Below are positions 1 through 9,147 of a stretch of 64,000 nt of DNA, one piece after another. The notes beneath the pieces are model-generated. The model was not told the DNA's origin. It made no database searches and saw nothing but the letters and a program-made list of their open reading frames with translations. The position numbers were made by a program, and so were the translations under genes. Where the stretch lies: assembly GCA_012103475.1 (NCBI GenBank), contig WLWS01000004.1, positions 1-64,000 on the forward strand, in the 5' to 3' direction. Every line of letters starts with the position of its first letter. The first letter of the stretch is position 1. The DNA is from Gammaproteobacteria bacterium (GTDB taxonomy: Bacteria; Pseudomonadota; Gammaproteobacteria; Eutrophobiales; Eutrophobiaceae).

Positions 1-720
1 AGAAGATCGTTTACCTCCGCACCAGGTATCATTTTGGCCCGGATATGATCGTATGGCACTTGCAGCGTTACCATGACATTAAAATATCTCGCAATGGTTG
101 TTATAACGTTCTGGTAAGAAACAAACTGAATCGCCTCCCTGAAAACATCAAGAAACGTTCACGCAGTCAATTCAAACGGTATGAAAAAAGAGTGCCGGGC
201 CATCACGTTCAAGTGGATGTTAAATTTCTGTTTTTAAAGAATAAACAGGGAAAACGTATCAAACGATATCAGTACACAGCAATTGATGATTGTACCCGTA
301 TCAGGGCGCTCAAAATCTATGAACAACATACGCAATCTAGCTCGATTGACTTTATTAATTACGTGGTCGATAAATTTCCTTTCAGAATTAAAGTCATTCG
401 TACTGACAACGGCCATGAATTCCAAACGAAGTTTCACTGGCATGTGGCTGATTTGGGGTTGCTGCATGTTTATATTAAACCGGCTACCCCGCGCTTGAAT
501 GGGAAAGTGGAACGCTCTCATTTGACAGATCAACGCGAGTTTTATCAGGTGCTAGATTATACTGGAGATAAAAACCTACGCAAAAAACTTGCGCAATGGG
601 AAGATTATTATAACTTCTTGAGACCACACACTGCGCATAATGGTAAAACGCCTTATGAAAAACTAAAACAACGTATGCTAGGATAGAATAATTGTGTCAG
701 CCTAAGTCAGAGAAAACACA
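1..720 (+). mobile_element. IS481-like insertion sequence, 3' part
   Basis: This is the right-hand part of an insertion sequence; its left end lies outside the window. It contains the transposase below and ends about 34 bp after the transposase stop. The right end is placed at about position 720 because the neighbouring integrase reading frame stops making family sense exactly there. Read on the minus strand, the end begins TGTGTTTTCTCTGACTTAGG, and a TGT start suits IS481-type terminal repeats. The left terminal repeat and any target duplication cannot be seen, so the boundary is inferred from the interrupted gene. Confidence 0.7.
3..686 (+). CDS. IS481-family DDE transposase (5' truncated by window edge)
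   Basis: Cuts and joins the ends of the insertion sequence that carries it. The frame stays open to the left edge, so the N-terminal helix-turn-helix lies outside the window; the first internal ATG at 45 is probably not the start. Three acidic residues of an RNase H-fold integrase core are visible: Asp in QVDVKF, Asp in RTDNGHEF, and Glu in NGKVERSH. The C-terminal ending, with YYNFLRPHTAHNGKTPYE, is typical of IS481/IS3-type transposases. Codon use is AT-rich like the rest of the island. The catalytic core looks complete, so the element may be active if its other end is intact. Confidence 0.9.
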   Translation, partial: KIVYLRTRYHFGPDMIVWHLQRYHDIKISRNGCYNVLVRNKLNRLPENIKKRSRSQFKRYEKRVPGHHVQVDVKFLFLKNKQGKRIKRYQYTAIDDCTRIRALKIYEQHTQSSSIDFINYVVDKFPFRIKVIRTDNGHEFQTKFHWHVADLGLLHVYIKPATPRLNGKVERSHLTDQREFYQVLDYTGDKNLRKKLAQWEDYYNFLRPHTAHNGKTPYEKLKQRMLG

Positions 721-1481
721 GTAACAAATGAGCGACGTAAATCGTGTGGTCTAACGAGACCCAAATTGGCTTTTTCTGACTTGCTCCTAACAATATTGTA
801 GACAGCTTGAGCTGTCAGTTGTTTCAATTCAATTTTATTGTTTTTGCGTATACGACAGAATATCGGCCCCCCTTCCTTAGTTCTTTTGCTAATCCACTTA
901 TCCAACAATATGCTCGTCACAGTTGGTAATTGACACACCCTGTCCTTGTTCCCCTTAGTCTTCCTGGCAATTAGCTGCCTTGTCTTACAGTTATAGTCTG
1001 ATAATTCCAACAATACCACTTCCGCACGCCTTAGACCCGTTGTCACCATCACTGCCAATAATGCGCTATCCCTGATACCCGTGATACTTTTATCTTTCTG
1101 ACAGTACCTGAATAATATTTTCAACTCTTTTGAGCTCAAACTTCGCCCTGTCGGCTCCGATCGACCGGGTGCACGTTTGACTGACTTAATATGCATCAAG
1201 TCTTCCGCTTTCAGTATACCCAAATGAAATGCACACTGTGCTGTTCCTTTTAGTCCCGCTAAACAAAGATTCACTGTGTGTATCGACCTCTTTTGTTCCA
1301 GTAACTGTGAACGAATTTTGATCATGTCTGCATAACAAAGTGAGCCCCAGTTATATGTATCAATAGAGCGTCGACTACGTAATATTTTGAGCGCGGAGCG
1401 TAATTGGCTTTTCATACTACGTCGACCCGATGGCGCCAATGTTTCAAGATAGACTAAAGCTGGATTGATTGTTTTTTTCAA
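702..1481 (-). pseudogene. Tyrosine recombinase/integrase, C-terminus removed by IS insertion
   Basis: A phage-type site-specific recombinase. The N-terminal SAM-like DNA-binding part covers about residues 1-110. The catalytic domain shows the first Arg in TGLRRAEV, the Lys-bearing KGNKDR strand, and the HxLRR box in RPHDLRRSF. After FVT the protein runs into five unrelated residues and a stop. The second catalytic His/Trp and the nucleophilic Tyr, normally 40-60 residues further on, are missing. The break coincides with the end of the IS481-like element, so insertion is the likely cause. The protein should be inactive in strand cleavage. It was probably the integrase of the island that ends at the tRNA-Arg gene. 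Confidence 0.85.
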
Positions 1482-1644
1482 ATGAATTCTCCTAATTTAG
1501 ATTGTAATAAGCAAACATAAGTAACTTTTTTGGTGATCGTGTGATCGCCAAATAATGCTTTGAAATGACATCTATGAAATGGCCCTCTGGCCAGAAAAAC
1601 CGATTTTTTGGATCTACACTTTTCAGTGTAGTTAACAGAGATTT

Positions 1645-2745
1645 TTAGGACTTTGTGATTACGATCTCATCGAGATGATTAATTCGATCATTAAAATATG
1701 ACACTGCATTACAACTTCTTTTATTGCGTTGAATATTAAATATTAAGGTTGCACTTGTGTAATCCCGATAGATTGGATTGCGTGCTAGTTTTAATAACGC
1801 TGTTTTTACATTTTTCTTATTCAGACTAGGATTTTGTTGCAATAAATTTCGTAATTGTAATTTCCTAGCCTGTGTGTCTAGTAAGTCAGCCTCAACACTC
1901 CAAATCCAATTCATATCTATCTGGATATTCCGTATAAAATGATTGGTGTGAATATGACTGTCCTTATTCATTTCATTTATCTTCACCTGATTCTTCGGAA
2001 GTTTATATGGATTGAGTAATGGTCTAACTTCAATTGAGTAAGCTTTATCTGCGAAACAAAGATATTGATGGTAGGGCAATGCTAAGTGGTAATTTGAATA
2101 TAACTGCTTGATCTCTTTTAACGATGTGAGGTCGAGCAACTTCCGCAATATGACAGCCTTCGGCACCCGTCTCTGCCAGGTATTCTCTAATAGTTCCTCA
2201 TAGCCCGCATGTCCAATTGAATTATTCTGGAATGCAAAATATCGAGTCATGCCAGCCGAGCTAGCCAATAGCTCGAATGGATAGGAGATACTAACGAAGG
2301 AGCGTTGTAATGACTTAGTTCGTAACGAAACTTTCGCGTAACACAATGGGTATCGTCGATCATTTTCCTCATTGTGTCCCAATACAAACCCGTTATCCTG
2401 TTTAACCAAAGCCGCAGAACAATGATGTTTTTGAATATCATTCTCTTCAAGACATAGCGCGAATATCGATGGTATAGATGTCGCAAAGCCTGCATCTGTA
2501 GCACCTTGTGCAATACCTGCAATCTCTTCCATTACTTCTGGGAAGTATTTGATAGTGTTTTGCAATAAGGGGTAAATCGCATCATCCCATCCCCTATTTA
2601 AGCAATCTTGATAGGGTTTTTTAAGTGCGTTTAAAAATGCCTGCGCACTACCCGTCGTTTGTTGTCGTTTGAATGTTTTCCCCCACCACCATCCTAACTG
2701 GTAGCCAATATCAAAATAACCCCCTTCTAGATGAATCCAGCGCAT
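1645..2745 (-). CDS. Peptidase C45 / acyl-CoA:6-APA acyltransferase-like Ntn hydrolase
   Basis: A 366-residue protein with the architecture of the C45 family (penicillin acyltransferase-like). These enzymes are made as precursors that cleave themselves before an N-terminal nucleophile Cys. The candidate nucleophile is Cys109 in HHCSAALVKQDNGFVLGHNEE, followed by the usual GHNEE-type turn. The preceding helix, EVMEEIAGIAQGA, is also characteristic. Relatives hydrolyse or transfer acyl groups on amides, and the substrate here is unknown. There is no signal peptide. A purine-rich GGGGAAAG precedes the ATG. The gene stands alone in the island between the integrase and radC-like genes, so context gives no pathway. 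The family call is fairly secure, the activity is not. Confidence 0.75.
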   Translation of the reverse strand: MRWIHLEGGYFDIGYQLGWWWGKTFKRQQTTGSAQAFLNALKKPYQDCLNRGWDDAIYPLLQNTIKYFPEVMEEIAGIAQGATDAGFATSIPSIFALCLEENDIQKHHCSAALVKQDNGFVLGHNEENDRRYPLCYAKVSLRTKSLQRSFVSISYPFELLASSAGMTRYFAFQNNSIGHAGYEELLENTWQRRVPKAVILRKLLDLTSLKEIKQLYSNYHLALPYHQYLCFADKAYSIEVRPLLNPYKLPKNQVKINEMNKDSHIHTNHFIRNIQIDMNWIWSVEADLLDTQARKLQLRNLLQQNPSLNKKNVKTALLKLARNPIYRDYTSATLIFNIQRNKRSCNAVSYFNDRINHLDEIVITKS

Positions 2746-2881
2746 AGCTTTCCCCTATTAAAATCGTTTATGAATTTTTTTCTCTAGGTCGCGTATAAAG
2801 ACCTATTTGAAGTACTGAATCGCTGGTTATGGATAACCAGGATGGATTGGCCCGAATAAGGCTAATATTGATGCTATAGAA

Positions 2882-3379
2882 TTACAAAAGACCTCTTTCT
2901 GCAAATGACACAATCTCCTCATCTCCAATGACAAAGTGATCAAGGACGCGGATATCAACTATTGATAAGGCTTCTTTTAGTCGCTGGGTAATATTACGAT
3001 CTGCCTGACTGGGCTCTGCAACACCGGATGGGTGATTGTGTGCAAATATTACTGCGGCCGCGTTGTGGCTAAGTGCGGTTTTAACAACTTCGCGAGGATG
3101 TACTGAAGCACCATCGATGGTGCCGCTAAACATTTCTACAAAAGTGATTACTCGATGCCTATTATCGAGAAATAGTGCCGCAAACACCTCATGCTCATAT
3201 TTGACCAATCGTGATTGTAAATAGTCGCGGCTCATACTAGGGTTACTAAGTACTGTACCCCTTCGAAATCGTCTACTTAGCAGGCATTTGGCCATGTATA
3301 TAATTTCTTCACTTGAAGCGGGTTCGGATAGCACGTAATGGCCGCGCGAATCCGCCGCTTTTTTGAACGGTGAACACAT
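2882..3379 (-). CDS. radC: RadC-like JAB-domain protein (UPF0758)
   Basis: The protein has the JAMM metalloprotease-like motif HNHPSG followed by SQADRNIT, with the upstream Glu in HREV or VEMF. At 165 residues it is the short form that lacks the N-terminal helix-hairpin-helix of chromosomal RadC. Short RadC-like copies are common in integrative elements, plasmids and phage-type islands, which fits this position. The biochemical role of RadC is unsettled; the old recombination-repair assignment is doubtful. An AAGGAG ribosome site sits six bases before the ATG, which supports the start. Confidence 0.9.
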   Translation of the reverse strand: MCSPFKKAADSRGHYVLSEPASSEEIIYMAKCLLSRRFRRGTVLSNPSMSRDYLQSRLVKYEHEVFAALFLDNRHRVITFVEMFSGTIDGASVHPREVVKTALSHNAAAVIFAHNHPSGVAEPSQADRNITQRLKEALSIVDIRVLDHFVIGDEEIVSFAERGLL

Positions 3380-4020
3380 AATGGACTCCTTATATATAGA
3401 TGAATGTTATGGGAGGAAACATAAAGAAGGTGCTACACAGCAAACAGGCGAATTGCTTTTGACGATCATTGCCTATTGCAGCCAACCACCCTGACCTTGA
3501 ATCTGATAAATAGAAAAACCGTGTCTTATCATTTAAGCCGATACAGCACGATATAGACAGATACAGCACTTAGTAGCCAATACCAAAATGCAGTTGGATA
3601 AGTGTGCTAAAGGATGTTGATTACATGCCTTATGACGATAGAAACAGAATTACCTATCAGCGATACTGGGTTGGGAGATGATAATTTGAGGTTTAACTGA
3701 TACTACATACCCATTTTCCAGCTTGTTTCACACCTGCTGTGAATTAGCGTAACTTTTCAATTTCTACTGCAGAAATACGTCTAAATAGCACTCTAAAACA
3801 CACGTATATTTTATCAAATATCTGCTCTACAGCCAATATTTTAGACTCTCATAACTAACTGTTTTTATTATATTTTTATGTGTATTTTGAATCAATTCAG
3901 CTAATGGTGAGTTATCCTATATTTGGTGACAAAAACGCCTGTTTTGGGCAAAAAAACAGCTTTTTTAGGAGGATAAAAATAGACTCTAAAATTCGATGAT
4001 TACAGCGGTTCAACTGATAT
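3380..4020. other. AT-rich intergenic stretch, no gene seen
   Basis: About 640 bp with no credible reading frame on either strand. A short direct repeat of GATACAGCAC occurs near 3540 and 3560. The stretch is AT-rich like the rest of the island. I see no tRNA, strong hairpin or clear promoter. Confidence 0.5.
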
Positions 4021-4377
4021 TTACGCCGTCTCTTCTGATATTTCAAGATTAAAATCTGGACTTCCTATTTCTGTGGTTAACGCAATCCCTTCTACAGAGC
4101 AGGTATAAGTCACTTTATCCAGGAATTTTAATGTTTCATCATCGGGTTCATGTTGTAACCATAGTTGGATACAGATCTGCATTTCCGCTAGGTTCGGAAA
4201 ATCGTCTTGTAGCTGTCCGTCTAAAATGTAGGCGAGGTAATGATTGAGTTTATCCTGTAGTTTTAATAGTAGATCCCCGCCCAGTTGTTCTGACTGCACG
4301 ATATGAAGATTACACTCACCTCCGTTCTGGGAAATAAGGTCAATTTGATTGGGATAATTGACGCCGTACTTACTCAT
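4021..4377 (-). CDS. Hypothetical protein, 118 aa
   Basis: A small acidic cytoplasmic protein with no signal peptide or membrane segment. The middle, around LNHYLAYILDGQLQDDFPNL and CIQLWLQHEPDDETLKFLDKV, recalls small DUF6572-like proteins, but I am not sure of that family. The ribosome site before the ATG at 4377 is weak. The gene lies just inside the island border next to tRNA-Arg. No function can be assigned. Confidence 0.5.
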   Translation of the reverse strand: MSKYGVNYPNQIDLISQNGGECNLHIVQSEQLGGDLLLKLQDKLNHYLAYILDGQLQDDFPNLAEMQICIQLWLQHEPDDETLKFLDKVTYTCSVEGIALTTEIGSPDFNLEISEETA

Positions 4378-4569
4378 TTATCGATTACAAAGTGAAACAA
4401 TCTGAAACATAAAATTGTGGTGTTTTTTTAGGAATTTTACGCAAGCAAACTTTGTATTGTAAGCAGGATATAGCTTAAATTTCAAAGCACTAAGCGAAGC
4501 ACTAAAAATGATAGATTTTAGAAACTTCCGAAAAGGTAAGTAGGAACTATCAATGAAATACTTTGGAAA

Positions 4570-4646
4570 TGGCGCGCCCGGAAGGATTCGAACCTCCGAC
4601 CCCCTGGTTCGTAGCCAGGTACTCTATCCAGCTGAGCTACGGGCGC
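4570..4646 (-). tRNA. tRNA-Arg (anticodon ACG)
   Basis: On the minus strand the gene starts GCGCCCGTAGCTCAGC and folds into a full cloverleaf. The acceptor stem GCGCCCG pairs with CGGGCGC, the anticodon stem CCTGG/CCAGG encloses loop CTACGAA (anticodon ACG), and the T-arm carries GTTCGAATC. The CCA end is encoded at 4570-4572. Its 3' end faces the integrase-bearing island on the left, which is the usual geometry for integration into a tRNA 3' end. Confidence 0.97.
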
Positions 4647-4859
4647 GTATTTGACATTATATATGTATCCCACAAGAGGTGCCGGGATAGAAGCGAGGTG
4701 GGATTATCATGAGCTTGGGGTTCCCTGTCAAATTTCTTTAAAAATAGGCAGTTAAACCCTCTCAAATTGCCGATTTCGGCTCTCGGCCAACAAAAAAAGA
4801 CATCTTTAAACGAATGTAATAATCTATGGCTCCCAAATTTAACAAACCCACGGAAAATC

Positions 4860-5753
4860 ATGAGCAATTTCGAACAGCAACAGGAAAAAATACGTAGTCA
4901 GGACGGTTTTATCGCCGCCTTGGACCAAAGTGGCGGCAGTACCCCGAAGGCCCTCGGGCTTTATGGTGTGTCTGAAGATGCCTATAGTAATGACGAGGAA
5001 ATGTTCAGCATGGTGCATGCGATGCGTAGCCGTATCGTCACCAGCCCTTCATTCGGTGGAAACCGCATTCTTTGTGCCATTCTTTTTGAAAATACAATGG
5101 ATCGGGAGATTGAAGGCAAATCGTCGGCTGCCTATCTCTGGGAAGAGAAAAATGTTGTTCCCATTCTTAAGGTCGACAAAGGTCTGGCTGATGAAGAGAA
5201 CGGCGTGCAGATAATGAAGCCTATGCCAGAGCTGGCGAATCTGCTCGAACGTGCCAAGGCCGCAGGCATATTCGGCACCAAGATGCGCTCTGTGATCAAA
5301 CAGGCTAACGCCGATGCGATAGCCACGGTGGTCAAGCAACAGTTTGAAGTTGGCATGCAGATAGTGGATGCCGGGCTGGTTCCTATCATTGAACCTGAAG
5401 TGGATATTCATTGTCCCGACAAGGCCGCAGCCGAAGACATGCTGAAAGCGCAGATAATGACTCATCTGGATCAATTGCCGGAAGGCAAGCTGGTGATGTT
5501 AAAACTGACCCTGCCGGAAAAAAATAACCTTTATCAGGATTGCGTTAATCATCCTAACGTTCTCAAGGTGGTGGCGCTTTCCGGTGGTTATCCCCGCGAG
5601 GAAGCCAACGATAGACTGTCCAGACAAAACGGCATGATCGCCAGCTTCTCACGAGCTCTTACTGAAGGTCTGTCTGCACAGCAAAGTGATGATGAATTTA
5701 ATGCCATGCTCGACAGTTTCATTGAAGCCATTTATCAGGCTTCAAAGACCTGA
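4860..5753 (+). CDS. fda: Class I fructose-bisphosphate aldolase
   Basis: Cleaves fructose 1,6-bisphosphate to dihydroxyacetone phosphate and glyceraldehyde 3-phosphate through a Schiff-base Lys. The protein (297 aa from this start) resembles the staphylococcal-type class I aldolase over its whole length. Conserved blocks include DGFIAALDQSGGSTPKAL near the N-terminus, VTSPSF, PILKVDKGL, GTKMRSV, LVPIIEPEVDI, LVMLKLTLP (Schiff-base Lys region), LSGGYPR and IASFSRAL. The frame is open further upstream to 4767, but homologues start at MSNFEQQQ, so the ATG at 4860 is preferred. A perfect hairpin follows the stop. This cytoplasmic enzyme serves glycolysis or gluconeogenesis and appears monocistronic. 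Confidence 0.93.
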   Translation: MSNFEQQQEKIRSQDGFIAALDQSGGSTPKALGLYGVSEDAYSNDEEMFSMVHAMRSRIVTSPSFGGNRILCAILFENTMDREIEGKSSAAYLWEEKNVVPILKVDKGLADEENGVQIMKPMPELANLLERAKAAGIFGTKMRSVIKQANADAIATVVKQQFEVGMQIVDAGLVPIIEPEVDIHCPDKAAAEDMLKAQIMTHLDQLPEGKLVMLKLTLPEKNNLYQDCVNHPNVLKVVALSGGYPREEANDRLSRQNGMIASFSRALTEGLSAQQSDDEFNAMLDSFIEAIYQASKT

Positions 5754-5770
5754 GTTGTTTCCGTTAAATG

Positions 5771-5796
5771 CCACAGACCTTATATAAGGTCTGTGG
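5771..5796 (+). terminator. Hairpin after aldolase gene
   Basis: A perfect 12-bp inverted repeat: CCACAGACCTTA, a TA spacer, then TAAGGTCTGTGG, 17 bp after the aldolase stop. Only a short T-rich tract follows on the plus strand. It is a likely intrinsic terminator or mRNA-stabilising hairpin. Confidence 0.7.
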
Positions 5797-5826
5797 CTGT
5801 TTCTTGAATACCCTCTTTAATTTTCT

Positions 5827-6910
5827 ATGAGCGAACTCCTCTGGCTTCGTGCGGAATCCAAAGACATGGAAGCCCGCTCCGCCCTCGGTCCAACACAGGT
5901 AAGTGCATTACTGGAAGCTGGTTTTGAAGTAGCTGTCGAACAATCAAGTCAACGCGCCATCAGCGATAAGATGTTTGCCAATACCGGATGCCTTATGGTT
6001 GAAGAAGGCAGCTGGGTAGACGCGCCGGCTCAGGCATGGATACTTGGTTTGAAAGAGTTGCCAGAGAGTAATGCGCCTCTTACTCATCGACATATCTATT
6101 TTGCTCATGCCTATAAAGAACAGCCCGGCTGGCAGGATATACTGGGTCGTTTCAAGCGCGGTGGTGGTGAACTTTTTGATCTTGAATATCTGAATGATGC
6201 CGACGGCCGACGGGTGGCTGCCTTCGGTTTCTGGGCCGGTTTTACCGGCTGTGCAGTCGGCCTGAGAATGTGGGCCGGTGAGCAGCTTGGTTATGTACCA
6301 ATCGTGCCGGCACTGTCATCCTATTCAAGCAAAAATGCACTGCTTGATGAGTTAAATGGCAATCTTGATGAAGCGATAAGGGCGGCGCAGCGCAAGCCAG
6401 GTATTATCGTTATTGGCGCAGGTGGTCGAGTGGGTGCCGGTGCCATTGAACTGGCCAATGCGCTTGGTCTTGAATTGACTGAATGGGATATGAAAGAGAC
6501 CGCGTCAGGCGGGCCCTTCGCCGAAATACTTGAGCACGATGTTTTTGTAAATTGTGTGTTAATGCAGAAAAAAATCCCGCCGTTTATTACTGAAAAAAAC
6601 AATACAGGGCGTAAACAGAAAACTGTCCGTGATTTGCGATGTGAGCTGCGACCCGGGCCCGCTTAACCCGATACCCCTTTATACCAGGTCTACTACTTTT
6701 ACCTCTCCTTTTATTAAAGTAGTGGATTCAGATCAGCCTCTCTATTTATCAGCTATCGATCATTTGCCTTCGATGCTACCAGTCGAATCAAGCGAAGATT
6801 TCGCTCAGCAATTATTACCTCATTTACTCTCCTTGAAACAAGGTTTAAGTCCTGTCTGGCAAGCTGCACAAAATCTTTTTCGTGAAAAAACTGAGGGGCT
6901 ATCAAGATGA
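5827..6910 (+). pseudogene. Saccharopine dehydrogenase, LYS1 (lysine-forming) type, frameshifted
   Basis: Interconverts saccharopine with lysine and 2-oxoglutarate, using NAD. The N-terminal alanine-dehydrogenase-like half starts LLWLRAESKDMEARSALGPTQ and has the nucleotide-binding loop GIIVIGAGGRVGAGAIELA near residues 195-210. The frame then shifts. One reading ends at 6666, while the conserved continuation VICDVSCDPGPLNPIPLYT is in the next frame (6629-6910). Removing one A from the AAAA run at 6619-6622 restores a single protein of about 360 residues reading RKQKLSVICDVSCDP. The end overlaps the next dehydrogenase by ATGA, so the two are co-translated partners. This is either a sequencing slip or a recent mutation. 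Confidence 0.85.
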
Positions 6911-8082
6911 GTAGCTCAATCTCTACTTCGCCAAACATACATTGGCTAGGTGCAGGGCTTTCTTCTGTGCCGGGGATTCGCCGGCTGGCACAAAGCTCTT
7001 TACCTTTGATCGTCTGGAACCGAAGCCCAGAAAAAGCAGAGCAGGCACTGACTGGTATTGAAGGTAATAATTGCGTGAAGGTTTTCGATGCCGAGGCACT
7101 CACAGAAAACGTTCAATCTGGCGATATTGTCGTGTCCATGTTGCCAGGTTCCTGGCATATCCGTATTGCTGAAATTTGTCTTCAACGTAAGGCTCATTTC
7201 ATCTCTAGTTCCTACATCAGCCCGGAAATGCAGGCTCTGGATAGCAATGTACGGGCGCAGGGGCTCTGCTTCGTGAATGAGGTCGGTCTTGATCCCGGAC
7301 TTGATCATTTGATGGCCCATGCACTTGTTGAGCAATACAAACAATCTAATGATTACCGCAGCGAGGATGTAATTAGTTTTCGTTCTTACTGCGGTGGTTT
7401 CCCTGCTGTCGCTAACGTTTTTCGTTATAAATTCAGCTGGTCGCCGCTGGGTGTTTTGCGCGCCTTAAAGACTCCCTCTCGCAGTATCCGTGACGGTAAA
7501 GTCATTGATGTAGCCCGTCCCTGGCAGGCCATCAGTGACTACACGGCGCGCCTGCCCGCTGGTCAAACAGAATGCTTTGAAGCTTATCCGAATCGGGATG
7601 CCCTGCCCTTCATGGCCACTTACCATTTCGATCTCGATTGGCCTGTGCAGGAATTTGTGCGTGGCACTTTGCGCCTCAATGGCTGGTCTTCAGCCTGGCA
7701 GGATATTTTTAACGAAATAGAAAGTCTTGACGATGACAAGGGCGAAGCTCGCTTACAGGAAATGAGTGATGAGTTATGGCAAGACTATGCCTATGGCGAA
7801 GACGAAGCCGATCGTGTTGTGCTTTGTGTTGAACTTGAAGTGCGCCGGGAAAAAAAACCTGTCTGGCATCGCAACTACTCTATTGATGCGCTCGCGAATG
7901 AAAATGGCAGCGCAATGGCACGACTGGTTTCACTCACTGTGAGTCTGGCGGTGGATAGTCTGCTTAAAGGGGAAATACAAAGTGGTGTGAGTGCGGCTCC
8001 AGCTGCAGCAGAGATTGTTGAAGACTGGTTTACAAAATTGCGAGAGCTTGGCGAGATAATCGAGCTTAATGTGATTGAATAA
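6907..8082 (+). CDS. Saccharopine dehydrogenase/reductase, LYS9-like
   Basis: A 391-residue member of the saccharopine reductase family (glutamate-forming step between saccharopine and 2-aminoadipate semialdehyde). The Rossmann start is degenerate, IHWLGAGLSSVPGIRRLA, but is followed by the diagnostic strands VVSMLPGSWH, FISSSYISPEMQALD and NEVGLDPGLDHLMAH, and by the SYCGGFPA substrate loop. Its ATG overlaps the stop of the LYS1-type gene. Together the pair suggests a bacterial saccharopine route for lysine breakdown, as is common in marine proteobacteria; biosynthesis by this route is less likely. It is cytoplasmic, and no key residue is obviously missing. Confidence 0.87.
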   Translation: MSSSISTSPNIHWLGAGLSSVPGIRRLAQSSLPLIVWNRSPEKAEQALTGIEGNNCVKVFDAEALTENVQSGDIVVSMLPGSWHIRIAEICLQRKAHFISSSYISPEMQALDSNVRAQGLCFVNEVGLDPGLDHLMAHALVEQYKQSNDYRSEDVISFRSYCGGFPAVANVFRYKFSWSPLGVLRALKTPSRSIRDGKVIDVARPWQAISDYTARLPAGQTECFEAYPNRDALPFMATYHFDLDWPVQEFVRGTLRLNGWSSAWQDIFNEIESLDDDKGEARLQEMSDELWQDYAYGEDEADRVVLCVELEVRREKKPVWHRNYSIDALANENGSAMARLVSLTVSLAVDSLLKGEIQSGVSAAPAAAEIVEDWFTKLRELGEIIELNVIE

Positions 8083-8130
8083 AAAAAAAGTCGGGACCAA
8101 ATGGATAATTGTATGGGAGTTGGCCCCGAC
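8082..8130 (-). terminator. Intrinsic terminator of the DUF4329 gene
   Basis: GTCGGGACCAA (8090-8100) pairs with TTGGCCCCGAC (8120-8130) with one A-C mismatch. Read on the minus strand, the stem is followed directly by a run of nine T (complement of the A run at 8081-8089). It therefore terminates the minus-strand gene that ends at 8183. Confidence 0.75.
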
Positions 8131-8182
8131 CTTAACCGCTTTCCGAAAAATTCGTCAAGCCATTCAAACTGTTGATAGTCCT

Positions 8183-8920
8183 CTACATGTAAACCGACTG
8201 AAAATTATTACGTATCATTTGTAGGTCACTCTGAGATTCGCACAGCATCACAGGTGTAGATTTCACTGTAGCAATCTGTATCGTCCGTCCCCGTAAATCC
8301 TGTACCCGACTGCCTTTTGAAAAACCGTTTCTCTGCGGTAGACCAAGACGCTTTGCTTTGGTCTGCGAGATGAGTTTGTCACCCGGCTTATATACTTTAA
8401 GCACGCCGGTATAGTCAGCCAGATAAAAGGGCTTGTTCCATTCCGTCGCCAGAGCTGTATCGACTTCAGAGAAATAGCTACGGTCATTCGCCGCCGCTCC
8501 ATGGGTGTGCCAGAAAGCGGCAATGCTGCTGCCTGCAGGGACACGAATTCGAACCGTAATCTGATCCTGTCCGACCTCGCCTCCTTCAACGGTGTAGCTA
8601 TAGCGTCCATTCGAAACTAAAATTGCCCCCATATACTCGCGATCCTCTGCGATGGAGCGGGGGTTATAATCATCACTGGCCGCTATCACGGCTTCGATCT
8701 CATTACTAAATGTATTCGGGGCAAAAATATCGCCCTGGCCATCAAAGGCCAGACCGGATTCTCCATATACATGCATACTATTCATCGGCACATTGATCCC
8801 CTGTGCTTGTCGCGTGTTCTCTAGAGCCGATTGTCTGGGTGCATACTCAGCAAGCGCCGGCCCGCTTAAACAGACAAGTGCTAGAAGGTAGAAAATATTT
8901 CGACGGCCTGACGCAGTCAT
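8183..8920 (-). CDS. Exported DUF4329-domain protein
   Basis: A 245-residue protein with a clear signal peptide (cleavage after GPALA, about residue 24), so it is periplasmic or secreted. The body matches DUF4329: IEAVIAASDDYNPRSIAEDREYMGAI, then SSIAAFWHTHG, then SYFSEVDTALA, then PFYLADYTGVLKVYKPGD. HTHG followed ten residues later by SEVD resembles the metal site of JAMM/JAB peptidases (HxH...SxxD), and a Glu lies upstream in REYMGAI. DUF4329 is also found at the ends of RHS-type polymorphic proteins. Here it stands alone, without RHS repeats or an obvious immunity partner. It has its own terminator. Function unknown. Confidence 0.75.
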   Translation of the reverse strand: MTASGRRNIFYLLALVCLSGPALAEYAPRQSALENTRQAQGINVPMNSMHVYGESGLAFDGQGDIFAPNTFSNEIEAVIAASDDYNPRSIAEDREYMGAILVSNGRYSYTVEGGEVGQDQITVRIRVPAGSSIAAFWHTHGAAANDRSYFSEVDTALATEWNKPFYLADYTGVLKVYKPGDKLISQTKAKRLGLPQRNGFSKGSRVQDLRGRTIQIATVKSTPVMLCESQSDLQMIRNNFQSVYM

Positions 8921-9147
8921 TCATCGGCTCCCCCGTTTCATCGCGAGCAAGAATGCCTGCAGGCCCGTCTACAAGTCCTTCGTTTACCGCTAGTTATGCT
9001 CTGGAAAACCGGTTTTTTAGCGATATAAACCTTATGAAAACCTAAGGAACTTTAAAATTCTGAGCTGTCTCAATTAGTTAGCTACAGAAAGGGGGGCTCT
9101 GACTATATGCTCATATATAGAGACAGGCGTGTATTGACCTGCATAAA

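Noticed and set aside
8803-9045. 80-residue plus-strand frame upstream of the CadC-like gene
   Set aside because: It overlaps the signal-peptide coding end of the DUF4329 gene on the other strand and has no family resemblance.
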